From NCBI GenBank assembly GCA_037969115.1, contig JBBKWQ010000088.1, forward strand, positions 1-18,834: a stretch of DNA of 18,834 bases, written 5' to 3'. The translations under genes and the position numbers were made by a program. How positions within the stretch are numbered: the stretch's first letter is position 1; each line of letters begins with the position of its first letter. Of the stretch, positions 13,337 to 18,834 are shown piece after piece. Source of the stretch: JBBKWQ01 sp037969115. Lineage in GTDB: Bacteria; Actinomycetota; Acidimicrobiia; Acidimicrobiales; Ilumatobacteraceae. The notes beneath the pieces are model-generated. The model saw only the letters and a list, made by a program, of their open reading frames with translations, had not been told where the DNA came from and did no database searches.

Positions 13337-15462
13337 GCCAGGCGCCGCCCATCACCCTGCGGGAACTGGCCGACATCGACGTCGGCGTGCTGAAAGGCGT
13401 GGGCGACAAGAAGCGCGCATCGCTGAGCGACGTGGGCGTCGAACACGTCCTCGATCTCGTCACCACGTACCCGCGCCGCTGGGTCGATCGCACCAACGAG
13501 GCGCGCATCGCCGACCTCGTACCTGGCGAGGAGGCGTTGGTCCTGGTCGTGGTCCGCTCCGTGTCGAAACGCACCACACGCAATCGTCGGACGATGGTGA
13601 ATGCCCACGTCGGTGACGGATCCGGCCGGATGGAGGTCGTGTTCTTCAACCAACCGTGGCGCGAACGCCAGCTCCGGGACGGACTCCAGATTGCGCTGTT
13701 CGGCAAGGCCGACACCTATCGCGGCGGACTCCAGATGACCAACCCGATCGTCGACCTGATCGGTGACCGCACGGGCCGAATCGTGTCGATCTATCCGCAG
13801 AGCGAGAAGGCACAGCTCAACACATGGGAACTCGCCGGATGGGTGGAAGAGGCGCTGCGGCGGTGCAGCGACCGCGGCATCGCCGATCCGGTGCCCGCCG
13901 ACGTCCTGGCTCGTCTGGGGATGATGGAGCGCGCCGCTGCCCTGCACTCGATCCATCTCCCCGAATCGATGAGCGAGAAAGAACTTGCCCGGCGGCGCCT
14001 CGCGTTCGACGAACTCCTCCGCGTTCAGCTCGTGCTGGTTCTGCGCAAGCGAGCGCTCGAGTCACAGTCGAGAGGTGTGAGTCACCTCCTCGACGGTGAG
14101 CTGGTGCAGAGGTTCTACGACGCGCTCGACTATTCGCTCACCGGTGCGCAAGCGCAGGCCATTCGCGAGATCGAAGCCGACCTGGCCGCGCCGCACCCGA
14201 TGCACCGACTCCTCCAAGGCGACGTCGGGGCCGGCAAGACGGTCGTGGCGATCGCGATGCTGCTCACGGCCGTACAGGGTGGTCACCAGGGTGCCCTGAT
14301 GGCGCCGACCGAGGTGCTCGCTGAGCAGCACGCGACCGGTGTTCGACGTTTGCTCGCCGGCATCTCGGTGCCGGACTCGGGCAACTTGTTCGGCGATCGC
14401 CCGCTGCGTGTGGAACTCCTCACCAATCGAGTCACCGGCAGCGACCGGCGCGACGTGCTGAGCGGCCTGGCGGATGGTGCTGTCGACATCGTCATCGGTA
14501 CGCATGCGCTCATCCAGGACGGGGTCGACTTCGCGAGCCTCGGCGCCGTCGTGGTCGACGAGCAGCACCGGTTCGGCGTCGAGCAGCGCTCGGCGCTGCG
14601 TGACAAATCGGGTGCGGCGGTGCCGGACGTGTTGGTGATGACGGCGACGCCCATCCCGCGCACAGCTGCGATGACCGTGTACGGCGACCTCGACGTCAGC
14701 GTGCTCGACGAACTCCCCCCTGGTCGCATCCCGATCGCCACACGTTGGGCAAACGGTCCGCTGCTCGAGGCCGAGGTGTGGTCCGACGTCCGGAACGAGA
14801 TCGAGGCCGGCCGCCAGTCATACGTCGTCTGCCCGCTCATCGACGAGAACGAGAAGCTGGAGGTGGCGTCTGCCGAAGAGACGTTCCGGCGACTCGCGAG
14901 CGAGGAGCTGACCGGTCTGCGTCTGGGCCTGCTCCACGGTCGACTGACATCAGCGGAGAAGGAGTCGACGATGGACGACTTCCGCGCCGGCGCGCTCGAC
15001 GTGCTCATCGCCACGACGGTCATCGAGGTGGGCGTCGACGTGCCGAACGCGACGATGATGGTGATTCTCGACGCCGATCGGTTCGGTATCGCACAGCTCC
15101 ACCAGCTCCGTGGTCGAGTGGGGCGCGGCGAACACGCATCGCGCTGCTGGCTCGTCACGCAGGACTGCCCGGACGGCAACCCGCGCATCGAGGCACTCGT
15201 GGCCTCGACGGACGGATTCGAGTTGGCCGAAGTCGATCTCGATCTTCGAGGTGCCGGCACGTTGATGTCGACCGCTCAGAAGGGTCGGAGCGATCTGAAA
15301 CTCGCCTCCCTTCGGCGTGACCGCGAACTGGTGAAGCTGGCTCGCGATGCGGCCTTCGACATCGTCGATCACGATCCCGGACTGGCCCGTCACCCCGACC
15401 TGCTCGACGAGCTCGATCTCCTCTTCACTGACGAAGACGAGTCGTTTCTGACGAAATCCTGA
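13333..15462 (+). CDS. recG: ATP-dependent DNA helicase RecG
   Basis: This 709-residue protein is RecG, which remodels stalled replication forks and branched DNA using ATP. The N-terminal wedge/OB region (about 60-170, including AHVGDGSGRMEVVFFNQPW) binds the junction. The SF2 motor follows: Walker A GDVGAGKT (Gly296-Thr303), APTEVLAEQH, DEQHRFG (Asp409-Gly415), TATPIPRT, LLHGRLTSAEKE, ATTVIEVGVDVPNA, QLRGRVGRG and LDLRGAGTLMSTAQKG, the RecG-specific segment. Length is normal. The frame is open upstream, but GTG at 13333 gives the natural start SQAPPITLRELADIDVGVLKGVG and overlaps the DAK2 stop by four bases. The order DAK2-recG is conserved across Gram-positive bacteria. A 7-bp hairpin lies shortly after the stop. 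Identification is firm. Confidence 0.96.
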   Translation: MSQAPPITLRELADIDVGVLKGVGDKKRASLSDVGVEHVLDLVTTYPRRWVDRTNEARIADLVPGEEALVLVVVRSVSKRTTRNRRTMVNAHVGDGSGRMEVVFFNQPWRERQLRDGLQIALFGKADTYRGGLQMTNPIVDLIGDRTGRIVSIYPQSEKAQLNTWELAGWVEEALRRCSDRGIADPVPADVLARLGMMERAAALHSIHLPESMSEKELARRRLAFDELLRVQLVLVLRKRALESQSRGVSHLLDGELVQRFYDALDYSLTGAQAQAIREIEADLAAPHPMHRLLQGDVGAGKTVVAIAMLLTAVQGGHQGALMAPTEVLAEQHATGVRRLLAGISVPDSGNLFGDRPLRVELLTNRVTGSDRRDVLSGLADGAVDIVIGTHALIQDGVDFASLGAVVVDEQHRFGVEQRSALRDKSGAAVPDVLVMTATPIPRTAAMTVYGDLDVSVLDELPPGRIPIATRWANGPLLEAEVWSDVRNEIEAGRQSYVVCPLIDENEKLEVASAEETFRRLASEELTGLRLGLLHGRLTSAEKESTMDDFRAGALDVLIATTVIEVGVDVPNATMMVILDADRFGIAQLHQLRGRVGRGEHASRCWLVTQDCPDGNPRIEALVASTDGFELAEVDLDLRGAGTLMSTAQKGRSDLKLASLRRDRELVKLARDAAFDIVDHDPGLARHPDLLDELDLLFTDEDESFLTKS

Positions 15463-15474
15463 GCTATGTGCGTC

Positions 15475-15495
15475 GTGGTCGCGGCCGTCGACCAC
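15475..15495 (+). terminator. Possible U-less terminator hairpin after recG
   Basis: GTGGTCG at 15475-15481 is the perfect complement of CGACCAC at 15489-15495 around a 7-base loop, 12 bases after the recG stop. No T-tract follows, so it is weak by classical criteria. The 170-base gap to the protease start otherwise holds only an AT-rich patch (GATATACCT at 15578-15586) that may be part of the protease promoter. Confidence 0.35.
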
Positions 15496-15632
15496 CGGGA
15501 GTGAACGTCAAGCGCTACCTGATCCGATCGTGACCCACTCTTGATCGAGTTTCAGTAATGGTCCGGCCGCACCGGGCGATATACCTCGCACATCAACGAG
15601 GTGACAGGAAGGTCGAGGCGGGCGTGCTGGAC

Positions 15633-17204
15633 ATGGCGGAACATCGAACACTCAGACGGAACGCGAGCGCGCTCCGCCAGAGGAAGACCGCGCGCGGCCA
15701 TCGGATGGCTTCCGCGCTCGCACTGACGGGTCTGTTGGTGGCGGCAGTCGCAACCGGCACGGGAGCCGGCTCGACCGGCGCACCGACCTCGCAGGCGAGC
15801 GAACTGGCCGATGACGATGCGCTCGTGACGTTTGCGATGTCGGTCAAGCCCGGCTCACCAGTGCCGCTGCGCATCGTCACGGAGAGGTCGGAGTCGGAGT
15901 TCGCCGGGAAGAACGCAACGGGCCAGGGCATCGACGTCGCACTCGTCGACTCGGGGGTCACGCCGGTGTCAGGACTCGATCAGCGCGGCAAGGTCGTGTA
16001 CGGACCCGACCTCTCGAACGAAGGGGGTCAGCCCAACCTGGCCAACCTCGACACGTACGGTCACGGTACCCATCTCGCCGGCATCATCAACGGTGAGGAG
16101 GGCGATGTCTTGGGTGTCGCCCCCGGCAGCCGCGTGGTGAGCGTCAAGGTCGCAGGAGCGACCGGCGAGACGAGCATCGCCCAAGTCATCGCCGGAATCG
16201 ACTGGGTCGTCGAGCACAAGAACGACAACGGGCTCAACATCCGAGTACTCAACCTGTCGCTCGGTGTGCCCGGAGTGAAGACCAACCAGGGCGACCTGCT
16301 GTCGGCCGCGGTCGAGCGTGCGTGGAACGCCGGGATCGTCGTCGTCGCAGCTGCCGGCAACCGTGGCAACGACTTCGGTGGCATCGACAGCCCCGCGGTG
16401 TCGCCATACGTGATCGCGGTGGGCGGCATCGAGTCGTTCGATTCGTCGGGCGCTCAGGACTCGATGGCTTCTTGGAGTTCGGGCGGAAACGAGTACCGCA
16501 CCCCTGACATCGTGGCACCCGGTCGTTCGATCATGAGCTTCCGCGTGCCGGGTTCGATGCTCGACCAGTTGTATCCGCAAGCCGTCGTCGACGAGAAGTA
16601 CTTCCTCGGCTCCGGTACATCGCAGTCTGCGGCAGTTGTCAGCGGTTTCGCCGCGGCGCTGCTCTCGCGGCAGCCCACGCTGACGAATGATCAGGTCAAG
16701 TTCCTGTTCGAACGACCCGCTGTCGATGTCGCCCGCGGCAATCTTCTCGACGGCAGCGGCAAGCTCGAAGCCAAGCAGTCGGCCCGCTACGTCGGGTCCG
16801 CCGGCAAGGCGCCGGTCCAAAACTTTCCCCTGGCGATCCCTTCGATGGATTACAGCGGCAGATTGCTACAGACCGTCGACGGGCAAAAGCTCGACGGGCA
16901 GGTTGTGAGCAAGACCGACGGCGCGCTCACGGGTGCGACGTGGTCTGGCGGAACCTGGAACGGTGCCACGTGGTCAGGTGGCACGTGGTCGGGTGCGACG
17001 TGGTCGGGTGCGACGTGGTCCGGCGCGACGTGGTCCGGCGGAGTCTGGTCGGGTGCGACGTGGTCGGGTGCGACGTGGTCGGGTGCGACATGGTCGGGTG
17101 CCACGTGGTCGGGTGCCACGTGGTCGGGTGCCACGTGGTCGGGTGCGACGTGGTCGGGTGCGACATGGTCCGGGATGAGCTGGTCGGGGATGAGCTGGTC
17201 GTGA
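15633..17204 (+). CDS. Secreted S8 (subtilisin-like) serine protease with C-terminal WSGAT pentapeptide array
   Basis: This 523-residue protein is an S8-family serine peptidase with the full triad: Asp106 in VALVDSGV, His144 in TYGHGTH and Ser330 in GSGTSQSAAVVSG; the oxyanion Asn lies in AAAGNRGND. A basic N-terminus followed by the hydrophobic stretch MASALALTGLLVAAVATG indicates export. Only about 50 residues separate this from the catalytic domain and no I9 propeptide is recognisable. Residues 435-523 are 18 pentads, mostly ATWSG, ending in two MSWSG-type units. The ATG at 15633 is used; GTG 15624 (AGGAAGG upstream) and ATG 15558 are in-frame alternatives. The stop overlaps the next protease by four bases (GTGA). 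The two enzymes share long stretches (TYGHGTH-AGII, VSVKVA, RVLNLS) and are tandem paralogues. The protein probably acts outside the cell; the substrate and the role of the array are unknown. Confidence 0.9.
   Translation: MAEHRTLRRNASALRQRKTARGHRMASALALTGLLVAAVATGTGAGSTGAPTSQASELADDDALVTFAMSVKPGSPVPLRIVTERSESEFAGKNATGQGIDVALVDSGVTPVSGLDQRGKVVYGPDLSNEGGQPNLANLDTYGHGTHLAGIINGEEGDVLGVAPGSRVVSVKVAGATGETSIAQVIAGIDWVVEHKNDNGLNIRVLNLSLGVPGVKTNQGDLLSAAVERAWNAGIVVVAAAGNRGNDFGGIDSPAVSPYVIAVGGIESFDSSGAQDSMASWSSGGNEYRTPDIVAPGRSIMSFRVPGSMLDQLYPQAVVDEKYFLGSGTSQSAAVVSGFAAALLSRQPTLTNDQVKFLFERPAVDVARGNLLDGSGKLEAKQSARYVGSAGKAPVQNFPLAIPSMDYSGRLLQTVDGQKLDGQVVSKTDGALTGATWSGGTWNGATWSGGTWSGATWSGATWSGATWSGGVWSGATWSGATWSGATWSGATWSGATWSGATWSGATWSGATWSGMSWSGMSWS
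16935..17201 (+). repeat. Degenerate 15-bp tandem array encoding 18 (A/G)TWSG pentads
   Basis: The unit is GCGACGTGGTCGGGT and variants. The 18 units read ATWSG mostly, with GTWNG, GTWSG and GVWSG among the first eight and MSWSG/MSWS at the end. Most differences between units are synonymous (GCG/GCC, ACG/ACA, TCG/TCT/TCA/TCC, GGT/GGC), so the peptide has been kept while the DNA drifted. Trp is kept in every unit. Confidence 0.95.
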
Positions 17205-18834
17205 GCGCTCCGTCACGAAGCACTCGGAAGCGCTTCGCTGCGGTCGTCGTATCGGCCTTGATTCTGGGTCTGGCACCCGGCATCGGCAATAGCGTCTCGG
17301 CCGCAAAGGGAGGCAAGAAGCAGAAGAATACAACGACGACGACCATCGTCCCTCTCACCACCGCCTCCCCGGCGACGACGACATCGACGACCACGACGAC
17401 GACGACCACGACGACCACGACGGTCCCTTCCGCCACCGCACCGATCGCGGGGGCACCTGTCACTGCGTCTTCGTCGTCGACCAACACGAAGTACGGGTCG
17501 CTCTGGGGTGCCAACAACTGGTCCCGCACCACGTTCGAGAGCCTCACGAACACGTCGGTCGGCGCCAAACAGCCGACCAGCATGACCGACGTGGTCGCGC
17601 AGGTCGGCGCTGACGACATGTGGGCCGCCGGGTACACGGGCGCGGGTGTCGACGTTGCAGTCATCGACACCGGAGTCGCCTCGATCTCCGAATTCTCGAC
17701 CACGAATGTCTTCATCGGACCGGATCTGTCGTTCGAGAGCGGCATCGACGAGGTCGCTGGCTTGGACACGTACGGCCACGGGACCCACATCGCCGGCATC
17801 ATCGCCGGTCGCACCCCAGGGGCCGATCCGCTGGACCGCCGGCCCGGTGACTTCATCGGAGTCGCTCCGGACGCTCGTATCGTCAGCGTCAAGGTGGCCG
17901 ACAACACCGGCGCGGTCGACGTGTCGCAGGTGATCGCGGCGATCGACTGGGTCGTCCAGAACCGACACACGGGCGACCTCGACATTCGGGTGCTGAACCT
18001 TTCGTACAACACGAACGGGACGCAATCGGCGACGCTCGATCCGCTGTCGAAGGCCGTCGAGAACGCGTGGAAGCACGGCATCGTCGTGGTTGTGTCGGCG
18101 GGGAACGAGGGAATTTCCTCGTTCGGCCTGGCCAATCCGGCCACGAATCCGCACGTGATCGCAGTGTCGGCCGCTCAACTGAACCCGACGTTCGGCTGGA
18201 CCAACCCGATCTGGGCTCCGTCGGGCAACGGCAAGCGGAATCCGGACGTCCTCGCGCCGGGAGTTTCCATCGCGAGCCTGCGTAACCCGGGCTCACGGGT
18301 CGACGTCGAGCACCCCGAGGGCCGGGTCGCGAGCGATGCCCGTCTGTTCCTCGGGTCGGGCACCTCGCAGTCGACCGCAGTCGTGTCGGGCGCGGCAGCG
18401 TTGCTCCTGCAGCAGCGACCCCACTTGACGCCGGACCAGGTCAAGAAGATCCTGACCGAGACGGCGACCAACACGTTCCAGTTCGAGATCATCAAGGGCA
18501 ACGGCGTCATCGATCTCTCGGCAGCGATGCTCCGCGACGTGGGACCCAGCGTCCAGACATGGAAGCCGGCAACTGGCCTGGGTTCGCTCGAATCGGCACG
18601 CGGTACCGATCACGTCACGATCGGCGACCACGTGCTCGTCGGCGAGTACACGGTGACCGGAGCGCGTTGGGAACCTGTGGCCTGGGTTGCCGCGAGCGAA
18701 TCAGCGACCGCCTGGTCGGGCGATGACGACTGGTCGGGTTCGACGTGGTCGGGTTCGACGTGGTCGGGTTCGACGTGGTCGGGTTCGACGTGGTCGGGTT
18801 CGACGTGGTCGGGTTCGACGTGGTCGGGTTCGAC
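17201..18834 (+). CDS. Second secreted S8 serine protease with Thr-rich linker and WSGST array (3' end beyond the window)
   Basis: This frame starts with GTG at 17201, overlapping the previous stop by four bases, and stays open to the window end (544 complete codons). The N-terminus RKRFAAVVVSALILGLAPG is a signal peptide with likely cleavage after VSA (about residue 34). A Thr-rich linker follows (about 46-78). The S8 domain has Asp156 in VAVIDTGV, His193 in TYGHGTH, Asn302 in SAGNEG and Ser389 in GSGTSQSTAVVSG. After about 60 further residues (WEPVAWVAASE) comes a WSGDDD spacer and then repeated WSGST units that run off the edge. It is a paralogue of the preceding protease, differing in the added Thr linker and in Ser in place of Ala in the array. 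The length of the array and true C-terminus are not visible. Co-translation with the first protease is expected. Confidence 0.9.
   Translation, partial: MSAPSRSTRKRFAAVVVSALILGLAPGIGNSVSAAKGGKKQKNTTTTTIVPLTTASPATTTSTTTTTTTTTTTTVPSATAPIAGAPVTASSSSTNTKYGSLWGANNWSRTTFESLTNTSVGAKQPTSMTDVVAQVGADDMWAAGYTGAGVDVAVIDTGVASISEFSTTNVFIGPDLSFESGIDEVAGLDTYGHGTHIAGIIAGRTPGADPLDRRPGDFIGVAPDARIVSVKVADNTGAVDVSQVIAAIDWVVQNRHTGDLDIRVLNLSYNTNGTQSATLDPLSKAVENAWKHGIVVVVSAGNEGISSFGLANPATNPHVIAVSAAQLNPTFGWTNPIWAPSGNGKRNPDVLAPGVSIASLRNPGSRVDVEHPEGRVASDARLFLGSGTSQSTAVVSGAAALLLQQRPHLTPDQVKKILTETATNTFQFEIIKGNGVIDLSAAMLRDVGPSVQTWKPATGLGSLESARGTDHVTIGDHVLVGEYTVTGARWEPVAWVAASESATAWSGDDDWSGSTWSGSTWSGSTWSGSTWSGSTWSGSTWSGS
17329..17432 (+). 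repeat. Thr-codon low-complexity tract in second protease
   Basis: Runs of ACG/ACC encode a Thr-rich linker with VPL, SPA and VPS breaks, between the signal peptide and the region before the S8 domain. It resembles the linker of the lipoprotein gene at 6961-7092 in composition. Confidence 0.7.
18731..18834 (+). repeat. Perfect 15-bp tandem array encoding WSGST, cut by the window end
   Basis: TGGTCGGGTTCGACG occurs six times in full plus 14 bases of a seventh copy, with no base difference between copies. The array continues past the window. The identity contrasts with the drifted array of the neighbouring protease and indicates recent expansion or ongoing homogenisation. Confidence 0.95.

Noticed and set aside
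16850..17134. Minus-strand frame with repeated APDHV pentads, and other frames with RGRVR or HPTTS repeats
   Set aside because: These are the other reading frames of the 15-bp WSGAT array. They are forced by the repeat and have no independent support.
16935..18834. Tandem repeats considered as a CRISPR array
   Set aside because: Units are 15 bp, contiguous with no spacers, and in frame within coding sequence; no cas genes are nearby.

Overview
The window is high-GC DNA with dense genes, many GTG starts and short or overlapping gene junctions. The products point to an actinobacterium: a GTP-dependent PEP carboxykinase close to the mycobacterial type, a Mycobacterium-like alpha-methylacyl-CoA racemase, a PIG-L deacetylase of the mycothiol-enzyme type, a four-cysteine L28, and secreted proteins with long threonine linkers. 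S8 proteases ending in Trp-Ser-Gly pentapeptide arrays suggest Acidimicrobiia (Ilumatobacter-like). That placement is an inference from gene content, not from a marker-gene comparison. No tRNA, rRNA, insertion sequence, phage gene or CRISPR array was found, so this looks like ordinary chromosome.

Layout. (1) 1-1119 (+): the lysine-rich C-terminal tail of a gene cut by the window edge, fused by a TGATG junction to exonuclease III (xthA). (2) 1086-3005 (-): a UvrD-family helicase with a C-terminal HRDC-like domain, overlapping the end of xthA tail to tail. (3) 3060-3689 (+): a two-helix membrane protein with PH-like and SHOCT domains, divergent from the helicase; a perfect 13-bp palindrome lies between the two start regions. 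(4) 3829-6775 (+): alpha/beta hydrolase, alpha-methylacyl-CoA racemase and PIG-L deacetylase, a probable lipid or acyl-CoA and amide hydrolysis cluster. (5) 6833-8980 (+): a Thr-rich lipoprotein, a small four-helix membrane protein and a DUF2157-like membrane protein. (6) 9071-11502 (-): pckG, a small cold-shock-domain-like protein and rpmB. (7) 11654-15462 (+): a YloV/FakA-type DAK2 protein and recG, overlapping by four bases. With rpmB next door this is a variant of the conserved rpmB-yloU-yloV-recG neighbourhood, here with rpmB divergent and yloU absent. (8) 15633-18834 (+): two tandem secreted subtilisin-like proteases overlapping by four bases. The first ends in 18 pentads of the WSGAT type; the second ends in identical 15-bp units encoding WSGST that run off the window.

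Two themes recur. First, five genes have a TAnnnT hexamer ending 6 to 8 bases before the start codon, the geometry of leaderless transcription, while pckG and the PIG-L gene carry Shine-Dalgarno sequences. Second, low-complexity exported segments (Thr linkers and WSG arrays) occur in three secreted proteins. The tandem protease pair with Trp-periodic tails is the most unusual part of the window. No gene-free stretch exceeds 300 bases; the longest gaps are 10862-11049, 15463-15632, 11503-11653 and 3690-3828.
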